Source: Chalara sp. BL73
Lineage: Eukaryota; Ascomycota; Leotiomycetes; Helotiales
NCBI GenBank assembly: GCA_918026815.1
Contig: CAKJVC010000061.1
Span: 62,001-126,000, forward strand
DNA: 64,000 nt
Direction: 5' to 3'
The translations under genes were made by a program, and so were the position numbers. Shown here piece after piece: positions 21,444 through 32,377 of this stretch (the stretch's first letter is position 1; the number at the start of each line of letters is the position of its first letter). Under the pieces are notes generated by a model. It saw only the letters and a program-made list of their open reading frames with translations. It had not been told where the DNA came from and searched no databases.

Positions 21444-21911
21444 CTTGAATGGTAGGATAGTAGAAGCGAAGAAAGAATCGACAGAGATCTTGTCCAACTA
21501 CTTCGTTCCCATCGTACACTTTGCTCCCTCCGCATCTCGGGGTGGTTTGCGACAGTCGGGTAACTGACCCTCGCTCATCTTCGGTATAAGCGTTCAAGCA
21601 AGCCGTCGCTATGATTGGCCAATTCGGTTTGCTCGGTCTTGACCCGTGGGTCTGTGAAGCTCACAGCCGACTCGTCATCCGAGGCCCGGCCTTAATCTTT
21701 CCTGCAGCTCAAGACTCCCTTCAAATTCCTCTGTTTTTCGCATGTGCTGTGCTACATCGACTGGGCTTGTATTCTTCAAGTTCTTCCTTTCTCCATAACA
21801 TTTCCTATCAAGAAGAACCAGCCAGTGCCTTTTTGATTATCATCCGTAGCTCTCAAAGCTGTCCTCCGCTACCCCACATACCCCGCGATTGCTAAGAGAG
21901 AGTTCACCAAG
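21444..21911. promoter_or_regulatory. Bidirectional promoter of the lyase/synthase pair
   Basis: The 468 bp between the two start codons must drive both genes. An upstream in-frame ATG of the lyase lies inside it. Many CCG/CGG triplets are present, but I cannot assign a zinc-cluster activator. No other coding potential is apparent. Confidence 0.5.
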
Positions 21912-23507
21912 ATGGCTATGAATGCGAGGACTGCCTCATCAGCCTTGAGGGCCCTCAGGGTAAGAATCTAGAGAGTTAATCCCTTGAGAAATCAGGAGAC
22001 AATGGGCTCTCGGGGTAAGGCTAACCAGCGTCTAGCCGATTGCTCTCCGTCCCATAGCTGTCCCAGCCGTGCGGAATTATTCTACGGCTGAGCCGGATCT
22101 CAAGACAACATTCAAGGACGCTATCCCTGCGAAACGAGAACTATTGAAGAAGGTAAAGGCTCTTGGCGACAAGAAGATTGGTGAGGTAAAGGTAGAGAAC
22201 ACAATTGGGGGCATGAGGTATGTTATCCCGTCTATTGAGCTTTCACCACTAATTCTTCCTAGAGGATTGAAGGCAATGGTATGGGAAGGTTCAGTTCTTG
22301 ATGCCAATGAGGGCATCAGGTTCCATGGCCGTACTATTAAGGACTGTCAAAAAGAACTGCCTAAAGGAACAACTGGTACAGAAATGTTGCCAGAAGCCAT
22401 GTTTTGGCTGCTCTTGACAGGACAGGTTCCGTCTACCAACCAGATCCGCCAGTTCTCTCGTGAGCTTGCAGAAAAAGCCGAGCTACCAGAGTTTGTCAAC
22501 AACATGCTTGATGCATTTCCCAAGGACCTCCACCCAATGACACAATTTGCTATTGCTGTGTCCGCGTTGTCACATACCTCCGAATTTGCTGCAGCATATG
22601 CAAAGGGTATTAACAAGGCAGACTACTGGGAGCCAACTTTTGATGATAGCATTTCTCTACTTGCTAAGCTTCCAACGATCGCTGCCAAAATTTACCAAAA
22701 TGCCTACCGTGGCGGTGGAGCTCTGCCTGCAAAGATCGACCTTGATCAGGATTGGTCGTACAACTTCGCAGCCCTGCTTGGAAAGGGAGGAAAGGAAAAT
22801 GAGAACTTCCAAGATCTTCTTAGACTCTACTTAGCACTCCATGGTGACCATGAGGGCGGTAACGTCTCTGCGCATACTACACATTTGGTCGGTAGTGCAT
22901 TGAGTGATCCATTCTTGAGTTACAGCGCTGGTCTTCAGGGTCTCGCTGGTCCTCTTCACGGGTAAGTGAGAAGGCCAAGATTAAGCTTGTCTCTCTGCTA
23001 ACTGGACGCAGACTTGCGGCCCAAGAAGTTCTGCGATGGATCCTACAAATGCAAGAGGCTATTGGTGAAGGTGCGTCGGATAAGGATGTAACCAACTATC
23101 TCTGGTCGACATTGAAGTCTGGTCGAGTTGTGCCAGGTTATGGCCACGCTGTGCTCCGCAAACCAGATCCACGATTCGAAGCTCTTATGGACTACGCATC
23201 ATCAAGGCCAGAGATTGCTAAGGATCCTGTCTTCCAACTCGTGAAGCTGAACTCAGAAGTCGCTCCAGTTGTCTTGAAGGAGCATGGCAAGACTAAGAAC
23301 CCATACCCCAATGTTGATTCCAGCTCTGGCGTGCTGTTCCACCACTACGGATTCCATGAGACCCTATACTACACTGCTACCTTCGGCGTTAGCAGAGGTT
23401 TAGGTCCTTTGGCCCAGTTGATCTGGGATAGAGCATTAGGTCTCCCAATCGAGCGACCAAAGAGTATTAACTTGGAGGGTCTGCTGAAGGAGGCTGAGAA
23501 GGCATAA
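21912..23507 (+). CDS. Citrate-synthase-family enzyme, probably mitochondrial 2-methylcitrate synthase
   Basis: Four exons: 21912-21959, 22036-22217, 22263-22961 and 23012-23507, in frame, 474 residues. The N-terminus [16 protein letters not shown] plus the next exon's [17 protein letters not shown] is a classic mitochondrial presequence. Citrate-synthase motifs follow: [48 protein letters not shown] and [14 protein letters not shown] with the catalytic histidine near residue 355. The protein ends [18 protein letters not shown]. Citrate and 2-methylcitrate synthases are near-identical in motifs; I favour 2-methylcitrate synthase (propionyl-CoA plus oxaloacetate) because it shares a promoter with the mitochondrial lyase and because of the ERPKS..EGLLK tail. 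A housekeeping citrate synthase elsewhere in the genome would support this. Confidence 0.85.
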
Positions 23508-24320
23508 ACAAAAGTATGAGCATTGCATGGGCAGTTTTTTTTCTAGACTGACATTGGATGGTGTTTATGGCGAATTTATATTTTCATCTCTGAAATAAGA
23601 TACCGCATCTTATGAGCGAATTATATTTTACATTTCTGAGTGTGCTAACTTCTTGACATTTCATTTTCCCCACAGTTCTGAATTTTGAGGTTATACAATT
23701 TCAGACTCCACGGATTAATGGACGCTAAATTCTGATAATCTTCGAATGTTCTACTCCGGCATAGCTAGCGTTATGTTTTATATGGTCATGATTGATTTAT
23801 TAACCCCATAGTTGGGATCTTGGAAGTGTGTCATTCTCATGCAATCTTGAGTCGTTAGCGCGAGGCTTGGGAACAAGCAGCCTAATTTACCTCCTCGTTT
23901 CCTTATTTCAACCTATGGACTCCATTTGGTTATTTCCGAGCACCCCCAGACTCTGAATTTTAGTTTCAGCCATGCAAGTGGAATCCGTTATAACTGGTTT
24001 GCGTTTGAGGTAGTATGGCTGACTGTCGGTTGACGGATAACATTTGCCAGCCTTGGGGATTCAATACCCGTGCTGTGAGAGCACGTAGAAACAACAGCTC
24101 AACCCTCTGCAGAGGAAACGAGGTAACGAACCTTATTCTGGGCCGTATCCACGAGACGTGGAGGATCTGCCTAGAATCCCCGGATTTAAGATTATGCATA
24201 ATATGTTTATTAAAACCCCCAGATTTCCCCGTTCCCCAGATCCTGCTCTCTCTTAGCCAAGACCATCTCTCATTCTCATAACCACTTAAGAAGCTGGAAT
24301 TAACACGAACAACAGCTGAC
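23508..24320. other. Intergenic region upstream of the TRI12-like transporter
   Basis: About 810 bp: synthase 3' end and MFS promoter on the same strand. No convincing coding frame, repeat or RNA gene is visible. Confidence 0.5.
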
Positions 24321-26395
24321 ATGAGTAACCATTCTAAGGATGTACACTTTGCTCAGAACGAAGATGCCATCACGTCTCGCGAAACTTCAGAAAAAGTATC
24401 GAGGGTGCATATTCTAGACGATGATGCCCTTCATGGCTTCCAGACCAACGAGGCGAGCTTACCAAAAGGCTATTATAGAAGTCCCTTCTTCGTCGGGACG
24501 ATGTTTGCAACTGGCTTGGGTCTCGCTGCAGGTGTAGGAGGCTTTGCTCTTGCGGCGCCAGAATTGGGCGTCATCAACGCGGAAATCGGACCTGATGCAA
24601 ACATCACCTGGGTGCCTTTGGTGTATACGCTTACCCTCGCCGTGGGCTTGCTACTTGTGGGAAGGTTGAGCGATCTGTTTGGGTATGGTAGTCCCGAGCA
24701 TGTGCATGTGCATTGCTGATGTTGATAGGCGCCGATGGTTCTTTATTTCGGGTGCATTTCTGGCACTAATTGGTAACATTGTAGCTTGCAGAGCTCAATC
24801 CGTACCTACGCTCAGTATGTAGACTAATTTAAGGTTTCCCAAATCACTGAATAGGTCTAACCACAACCCATAGTCGGCGCAACCACCCTAATCGGACTCG
24901 CCGCCTCAACCCAGCTCTCCTTCTCTTTCGTCTCGAACGAATTAGTACCCATGAAATATCGTTTTCTTACCACCGCCTGGCTCTACCTCTGGACAATCCC
25001 CATCTCTGGGCTCGGCCCTGCCGTTTCGAAAGCCTTCGTTCTGTATACTGGCCAAGGATGGCGCTGGTGCTACTATCTGATGATCATCGTAAACGTTCTA
25101 AGTGGCCTGCTCTACTTCTTGTTCTACCACCCGCCGACTTTCCAGCAGAAGCATAAGAGGAAGAGCAAGATGCAGGTTTTCAAGGACTTCGATTTCATTG
25201 GATGCGTGTTGTTCACGGCAGGCCTATTGCTATTCGTAATGGGGTTGAGCTGGGGCGGGAGTTTATATGCTTGGAAATCTGGGTAAGTGTCTTTCAGCAA
25301 CGTGCGATGATCGTGGCTAATCTTTGACTCACTGGGAACAGACATGTGATTGGCACGCTGGTCACAGGTATAGTGTGCCTCATCATCTTCACGCTCTGGG
25401 AGATCTATGCCCCTTTGAAAGAGCCAGTGGTGCCTATGCACCTCTTCAAGAACATCGGCTGGGTAGCCTCTATCCTCCTCTTATCCCTAGGAGCGAGGTC
25501 CGTCTCCTCTTCCCCTACTTCAACTCTGTGAATAACCTCCTAACTTGGAAATAGTGTCTATTACGCCATGGCCATAATTTGGCCCTCAATGGTCGCGGTT
25601 CTCTACACCGACGACGGTGGCGGATCAATGGCCTCTGGCTGGCTGAACTGCATCTCGGGAACCATGATCGTAGTTGGCCAGATCATCGGCGGTGTGCTCT
25701 GCGTGCCCATTGGCAAGACAAAACTCCAGTGCATCACCGTGCTCACCATCGGCGGCGCCCTCCTCGGCGCGATGGCCTCCTGCGACCCCTCCACAAAAAA
25801 CCAAGCCATCACGCTCATGTCGCTCGGGTGCTTCTTCATCGGCTGGAACGAAAGCGTCTGTCTCGTTAACGCGGGCATCGAGGTCGAGGACCAGCAGGAG
25901 ATCGGCACCGCCGTCGGTATGGCTGGCTCGATGCGCTCGGCCATCTCGACCGTGTGCCAGAGCGTTTATGTCGCGGTTCTTACAAATCGGCTGACGGACA
26001 CGATCCCAAGCGAGGTCCCGCCCGCCGTGGTGCAAGCTGGGCTGCCCGAGGCGAGCGTCCCGGCGTTCATGGGAGGCTTCTCCACGGGGAACTTTACAGC
26101 CGTCGAGGGCCTCACGCCGCAGATCACGGCTGTCGGGACGGCAGCGTACAAAATGGCGAACGCGCACGCGTATCAGACGGTGTTCTATACGACGCTGGCG
26201 TTTTCCGGGATCGCGATCATTATAGTAGGTTCTGCGTCTTGTCCTTGATCTGCGAGAGCGTGCCGCTGATCCGATCTGCAGAGTTTCTGGAGCCCCAACG
26301 TGGATGAGAAGATGACGGGTGATGTGGCGGCCGCGCTACATCATGGGGGAGGACCGATGGACGAAAAGATGTATGCTAGGGAGAACACCGTCTGA
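24321..26395 (+). CDS. MFS transporter, TRI12 / fungal efflux (DHA) type
   Basis: Six exons: 24321-24682, 24729-24814, 24874-25282, 25342-25497, 25555-26224 and 26282-26395, giving 598 residues with consistent phases. An N-terminal cytosolic tail of about 55 residues is followed by 12-14 hydrophobic segments. The first helices carry GLAAGVGGFALAAPELGVI and VGRLSDLFGRRWFF, the G-x3-D-x-G-R-R loop after helix 2. The central loop is LFYHPPTFQQKHKRKSK and the C-terminus SFWSPNVDEKMTGDVAA is typical of the fungal trichothecene-efflux-pump (TRI12) family. Family members export toxins, drugs or siderophores, and some import siderophores; no biosynthetic cluster is adjacent here, so the substrate is unknown. 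It is convergent with the next MFS gene. Confidence 0.9.
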
Positions 26396-26760
26396 GGCTG
26401 CGGCTCTTAAAGGAAAAGATGAACCGTGCGGATAAATATCCGTTAAAAGATGCCATGGATATATATATGAACGGGAGCAATGCGGTAGGGATAATTAAAT
26501 CCTATCGAGAAAGCGATATTTCAAAGAAGATGCCCAAAATATGACCTGGTATATATGTAAGGCGAAGCGCATTCATTCATGGCCTGCGGTTGGAATACAC
26601 TATTTATGGGTAGGATTATTATGAGGAGCAATGATATCTAGCAGTTTCTTGAGGATCAACAGCCCAAAATGGGCATCTCGTTCTAGTGTATACACGTTCC
26701 GAGGATATGCGAAGTATGGCGATGGTTCAGTACAGATAAGCCCTGTATAGCTGCAACATA
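26396..26760. other. Convergent 3' spacer between two MFS genes
   Basis: This 365-bp spacer is AT-rich with TATATATATA near 26457-26468. No gene seen. Confidence 0.5.
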
Positions 26761-28503
26761 TCACTTGTCAGACAAGACTGCGGCGTCGGTTTCCCCTGTA
26801 GCCGCCAGATCTTTCTTCTCCAAACCAGCCCTGCTCTCGACCGTCTCCCCTTTATTCAACCCCAGCAGATTCGTATCCCATCCCCTACTCTCCAAGTACT
26901 CGCGGAACCGCACATCCTCGAGCGTAATCGTATCCTGTCCAATATGCGGCAGGCAGAAAATCGCCAACGCAGCTGTCAACACACACAGTGCACTAGACAC
27001 GTAGAAAGGATACTGCGCGCTCGTCGTCTCATTGCCTCCTGCTTTCTCGATATACGGGAAAACGTATGTGCCCACAAAGGCGCCGATTTTGCCCGTTGCG
27101 GCAGCGATGGCATAGTATTGGCCTCGTACACCTGTAGCGCAGGTCTTGGAGGCGATGAGCCCGATATTGTCACCTGGGCCCATTTCTCCCAAGGAGAGGA
27201 AGATGCCATAGACAACAGCGAAAGCAGCAACATTTTTGGATTGTGAGAGGGTCCCGTAGAGCCCGGACATGAGGAAGCCGACTATAGCCTGGAGAGTTAC
27301 ACCAGTTGCGAGGGCGTAACGCGGGCCGATCCAGTCGCTGAGTACGGAGCCGAACATGGCGCCGGGGACGTAAAAGAGGTTAATTACAGTGTTCCAACCA
27401 AAGGATTGAGAGATTGGAGCGTCTGCTGGGAGGATCACTTTGAGTATCTGGGATGAGTAAATGCCGAAGCTGTACACAGAAAACTTTGACTATTAGCTAT
27501 GATCTGGGCGAGGAAGAGGCTTGAACATACGTTATACAGGAACCAGATGAAGGAGACAATGAAGAGGCGGAACCAGTAGTACTGAAATACCAGCTTGTAA
27601 GGAATCTTGACATATTTCATGGACTCCCTGCATTTTGTCAGCCTTCCGAAATATGTTCATCCAAGATAATCCTACCTCTTAAATTCCTCGGGCTCGCTGA
27701 GCTTGAAGCGCATGAACAAAAGACCAACTGGGCAAACGACGCCTAAACCAAGCATGATCCGCCATGCTGCTCGCAAGTGGTTCTCGGTCGTTGCAAGCAC
27801 CACAACATATGGTACAAAAGCGCCAATGACAAAACCCCAGTCGATCATGACATTGGTGAACATGATAAACCATCTATTGCGCGTCCCGCTCTTCAGTTCG
27901 CCACTCGATTCGGAACATGCTACGGAACCAGCTGGATACTCTCCTCCAATCCCTATACCTACAAGAAAGCGCCATGCAGTCAGGGCAGCGAACATGCCTT
28001 GGGTGCTCCCTTTGTAGCCATATGAGCCTGCAGCTAGAGCAGCGAACACGGCTAGGAGAATGGTGGAAACCAGAAGGGAGTTCTTGCGGGACCATTTATC
28101 GCTGGTGTAGCCGAAGATGAGCTGTCCACAGACTGTACCTGCGAATGCGATAGAAGAGACGTTCTTCTTTGCGTTTGACTTGTTATAAGCGTCACCGTAG
28201 ATGGTGCTGAGAATGGTGGACACGGAACCAATGACCTAGATACTTAGTAACAAAAATGCTGGGCCGGCGCAAAACAGCTTACATTGTTAATGTAGCCATC
28301 AGAAAAAAGACCGGCCCCACAAGCAATTACTGGCCAGAGACGTTCCCATCTTGACTTCCCAGTATCTGCGAGAGGGTCCACAACTTGTTGGTCGCTACCG
28401 CCCTCCTAAAATTCGTTAGCAATATGTTTGCGCAAACAATCAATATTGCACCTACCACTGGCGCAACCACTTCCTCCATGTTTTTCCTGCCAAAGAGAGG
28501 CAT
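26761..28503 (-). CDS. MFS glycerophosphodiester/phosphate permease, GIT1-like
   Basis: Five exons on the minus strand: 28456-28503, 28283-28396, 27676-28235, 27531-27627 and 26761-27483, totalling 513 residues in frame. Helix-loop landmarks are VIGSVSTILSTIYG, FGYTSDKWSRKNSLL, WRFLVGIGIGGEYPAGSVA, FTNVMIDWGFVIGAFVP and IVSFIWFLYNFSVYSFGIYS. These match the Git1/Pho84 group of MFS proton symporters, which take up glycerophosphoinositol, glycerophosphocholine or phosphate. Exon 2 must use the second TAG acceptor, because the first gives a stop in every frame; the last intron uses an AAAG acceptor, needed to restore FSVYS. The start is set by a 16-codon first exon. A run of 10 G at 28541-28550 (C on the coding strand) lies about 40 bases upstream of the ATG. 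Confidence 0.88.
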
Positions 28504-30528
28504 AGTTGTAGGAACAATTACAAGAAGATAGAATTTCTTAGGGGGGGGGGATAGTACACCGCCACGACTGCTTGGTTGAACCGTGATAAAAGACGTCGTT
28601 GGGCGTGATGGGGAGAAAAGTGGTGGTTTATGTAGAGTAGAGCTCCCTGGGGAGGGGGAAGGGATCTACAGGGAATCAAGCGGTTGGCGATGTTGGAGCT
28701 ATCTCGAGCTACAGTAGAGCTTGTTTGGTAGCCGGGGGTCGTCACTATCCGTTAGGAAGCTAGTCGCAAGGGCATGACCTAGTTTTGAGTGGCCAGGTTT
28801 CTCTGGAGCCGGTGGTTGCGGCCAATAAGAAACAATTAGTGAAAGCGTGATGTTGCATCCAGAAGTAATTGAAGCTTGGTCCAAGAGAGTAAAAGATTCA
28901 CATGCCGTGGGAAGTATTTTACTATGCTATATGGGAACAGCAGCATGTGCTAGTCGAGGCGGCGGGGCCAAGAGAGCGGCCACATTTGACTTTAATTATG
29001 ATCCTTTCCCGACCTTGAGCTCCATGTTCGTTCCTGGCTGTTGAGCAGAATCTAACGGCAAATGGCAAAGGTTAGATTCAGGATATTACTGATGGCGCGT
29101 CATGGAAAATGGCAGATGAGCACTGAACAGAAGGTATTTCAAGGCCAGTGCTATGCTATCGCAAGCATGCCGATAGAAATGGCTCGCTTGACTTGACTGA
29201 CGGTAAGTACAGACTCGAGTCCCTGTTAGAATGGCCGATAAAAGTAGCACAATGATAGTTTGGTGGGCCATCTGATGACTCTTTTACCCAATCGACCAGC
29301 GCCGGGATTTAAATTGGCTGCAAGCCATTTCAACAACGCCATGAGCACGGGAGCTACGAGCCAAGCCGCCACTGACATCTCCTCCTAAGTAGATGTATGG
29401 CCGACAGAAGCGATTGCGGACATCTCGTCGCTGCGGCGGTAGGATATCAATGGCAGGGATAAGAGCATGAGGGTTGTATGCTGGGGAAAGATAGACAGTA
29501 GAGTAACTGTATTTTATATATATTTGAGGAGAATGTGGTCAGTCAAAAGAAGGAATCAACCAAAAAGCCACCCGCGCCTCATTTCCGGTCAAGCTATGGG
29601 GGCGTCTCCACCAAACAATGCTTGTTTTCTGGGTCATGGATATGAGCCTGACGAATGAGAAGCGCCCACAGCGGCCATGGCGCCGTGAAAAGAAACTCTC
29701 TGTGTAGTCCAAGGTCACCGTCTCGGGCACCCCGACGGTCAAATGTGATGCCAGAGATATTAACATTAACGCTTGACTTGAGATAGCAAATGGAGAAAAC
29801 CGAAGAATGGGGGCGGGACACACAGATGTGTCCAGGGAGAAATGGAAGTATGGGCACCATGAGTATAGGTACTTTACAATATGTGTGTGGGAGAGAGAGA
29901 GAGAGAGAGAATGTGAGGCTTGTACATAAGTAAGCCAAACCGCAGGTCCTAGCTCCAAAGCTTGACTTCCCGACTTCCCACTCGAGAGATGCGGTATGAG
30001 GATGAAAGTGGAAGCGTCCACTTTTGAGCCCACGACAGGAAACGTGGCCCATAATTCTCGATTCCATATACGATCCGAAGGCTTCAATCGTGGTCCATAC
30101 ATAAGACCACGTTCCTGCCAGCACGTGGAGAAGACTGACCCTCTGGTTTCCCCCACCCACGAGCGTTATCTACCACACGAAACTCACCTGAGCTCGCCCG
30201 TGTGAACTGAGGGACAACAATTTTGGACTGGGAGGAAAGGTGGACGGCACAGGGGAAATGCAGGACGCTAAATGCTATACATGCGATGAGAATTCGAGAG
30301 GAGGATGGGACGACGGTTGGTGAACGTTCAATTGGGCACAGATGCTTAGCTTTGCTAGAAACGGGATGTCATCTTTCTTGAAATATATCAACAGCTGTAC
30401 CAGAGGCTAGAAGACGGCTAGACGGTTATATATACCCGTGGGCTGTGGAGTTTTGATTCCTTCCGTTTTATGATCCCATACCACCAATGGCAAGTGCCGT
30501 TAAGAGTGCAAACAGTCAACAGCTGTGC
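28504..30528. other. Gene-poor region between GIT1-like permease and ABD1
   Basis: About 2 kb. It has a homopolymer of 10 G (28541-28550) and a (GA)n microsatellite at about 29890-29910. Two overlapping minus-strand frames near 29540-30160 (about 190-205 codons) run through the microsatellite, lack recognisable motifs and have no intron signals; I do not call them genes. Confidence 0.5.
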
Positions 30529-31992
30529 CTACACCTTATAGAAACAAAATCCAACATAAAAGCTTGCGGCTTCCATCTCCTCAGGACTTACTAAAAGCTC
30601 GCCCCTTCCCCGTTCCCTAACGCCCATCCTCTCGCTCAGCGGACCGAGCACATCATCATCCTTTTCACTCTGCCAGATTTCATCAAAGTGCTTATGATAT
30701 TGCATCTCCAGATTATAGTCCTCTGCCAGCGCACGGAACGCTTCCCAAGGAACGACGTACTCGGGAACTTCCTCGACGGCTTCATGTAGAAAATAATTGT
30801 ATTTCCAGCCGAATGGAGGACGAAAGATGCCGTCAGCGGGCGTTGGGCCGGGAAATCGCACGCGGTAGATGTCGTTGCCCCATGCAGCGCTATCTTCTGC
30901 TTCACCTTCCTCAATTTCACCATCGTCTTCAACGTTATCTTCGTCGTTGCCACCGCTGTTGTCTTTAGCAGTCTTTTTTGCGGCCCGTTCGTTGAAATCT
31001 TGGACTTTTGCCCTGATGACATCGGAACTGGGAATGCAGCCAATTAGTCGACCGCCTTTTTTCAGGGCACCGGCGACGTTCTTCAGCATCTGACGAGCCT
31101 TGGCCTCGCTTTCAAATGCGTAGTGCATGCAGAACATCATTGTTACGACGTCGAATCCACCACCTCCAAATCTAGAAGGACCTCCTGAGCCGTCAAAGCC
31201 TACATCTCGCACTAGATGTACTTTGTCAATTGGCTCGCCAAAGCAGTCTTGCACAAAGAACTCTCCTTGGAACAATCGAGGTTGTGGTCGGTTGCTGTAT
31301 CCCCCACGCCCTCCTCTTCCTCCTCGACCACGGCTAGCCATCTGTCGATAGCGCTCCTTCGCCTGGTCGATCGACACGTCTGCGGGGTCGAGTCCGACAT
31401 ACAAGTCAACCGGTTGTGGTGCCTGTTGCCATTTCCCTAAATCTCCTCCTTTCCCGCAACCTAGATCTAGGACTAGTAGCCCCTTAGGAGGCGGACCCTC
31501 CGCGAATACCATTCCTCCACGTTCTGCTGCTCCCGGGGTGTAGTCTTCCATCGGAGAGAATTTCTGTATTAACGTGCTTTTAACCCAATTGTTGAACGTC
31601 CGTAGACCCTTAATGCGACTGTCCGTTTTGCGCCATTCTCGCCCGCGTTCAGGAACCGCATTGTAATGCTGGCGTACTGCATCGTGGATCCCTCTGTTGT
31701 TGAACACCTGCTCTTGCTCCTTCTCTCGCTCAATCTGCCTTTGTTTGATTTGCTCGCGCTCTGCATCGGTGATTCGTGCCCGCTGGCCTGGGCGCTTTAG
31801 TTTGCGAGGCGGAGGAGAAGGGGATCTTCGACGTTTTGAGGACGGCGATGGCGATCGTCTTGAATCAAGCCGTTTCGGTATAGAATTTGAAGGTGATCTT
31901 GATCTTCGTCGCTTTTTGGCAGGCTCAAGCTTTGTAGCATTGAAAGGCTGAGGTTGAGCCTCAGTAGTGGAGGTATCGTCATTATTTGTCAT
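30529..31992 (-). CDS. ABD1: mRNA cap guanine-N7 methyltransferase
   Basis: An intronless frame of 487 residues. The first 110 residues are an arginine/serine/proline-rich, disordered tail (KKRRRSRSPSNS, SKRRRSPSPPPRK) with several nuclear-localisation-like clusters. The catalytic domain starts near VRQHYNAVPERGREWRKTDS, with the AdoMet loop LLVLDLGCGKGGDLGKW and acidic LYVGLDPADVSIDQAK. MFCMHYAFESEAKARQML and KKGGRLIGCIPSSDVI are diagnostic of cap N7-methyltransferases, as is the late EYVVPWEAFRALAEDY. The enzyme transfers methyl from AdoMet to the 5' GpppN cap on nascent Pol II transcripts. An RG-rich insert (about SRGRGGRGGRGG) and an acidic, glutamate-rich insert sit inside the fold and are typical of filamentous fungi. 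It is divergent with RPN7. Confidence 0.95.
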   Translation of the reverse strand: MTNNDDTSTTEAQPQPFNATKLEPAKKRRRSRSPSNSIPKRLDSRRSPSPSSKRRRSPSPPPRKLKRPGQRARITDAEREQIKQRQIEREKEQEQVFNNRGIHDAVRQHYNAVPERGREWRKTDSRIKGLRTFNNWVKSTLIQKFSPMEDYTPGAAERGGMVFAEGPPPKGLLVLDLGCGKGGDLGKWQQAPQPVDLYVGLDPADVSIDQAKERYRQMASRGRGGRGGRGGYSNRPQPRLFQGEFFVQDCFGEPIDKVHLVRDVGFDGSGGPSRFGGGGFDVVTMMFCMHYAFESEAKARQMLKNVAGALKKGGRLIGCIPSSDVIRAKVQDFNERAAKKTAKDNSGGNDEDNVEDDGEIEEGEAEDSAAWGNDIYRVRFPGPTPADGIFRPPFGWKYNYFLHEAVEEVPEYVVPWEAFRALAEDYNLEMQYHKHFDEIWQSEKDDDVLGPLSERMGVRERGRGELLVSPEEMEAASFYVGFCFYKV

Positions 31993-32377
31993 TTTGTAGG
32001 ACTTGAGTGTATATGGTGGTGTTGATGTAGTTGTAAAGCCGGGATGGTGGATGGAAAATCCTGGTGTTAACCCAGCATTGAGTAAAAACGTACGGCTGAT
32101 ATCATGGGCTTTTGGATCAGAAATTTATTTTTGTGACATAAAGTATCGAAAATTGCAATTCTGGAACCAGAATAAACCACTCAATTCGTTATGTGTATTG
32201 CTGTAGACTTTTCTGGGGTTGTCAGAGGAGGTCGTCGCGTCGCGCTAGTGCCTGATTTGGGAGCTTCAAAAAAGCTTCCACTCATCATCAGTAAAGACAG
32301 CAACACAAAAGTCCAGGCACATCAATACACGAACCATAATACGCATCCTCCAGAATATACACGGCTCATAAGAAAAT
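31993..32377. promoter_or_regulatory. Divergent promoter ABD1 / RPN7
   Basis: 385 bp between two housekeeping start codons. I see no clear proteasome-associated control element; nothing else is visible. Confidence 0.4.

Noticed and set aside
21912..23507. Plain citrate synthase as firm call
   Set aside because: Motifs are shared with methylcitrate synthase; the divergent lyase makes the latter likelier, so the call is stated as probable.
25625..26167. 180-codon frame antisense to the TRI12-like gene
   Set aside because: High-GC shadow of a verified exon; no domain.
29539..30160. Two overlapping minus frames of about 190-205 codons
   Set aside because: They run through a GA microsatellite, lack motifs and overlap each other in different frames.
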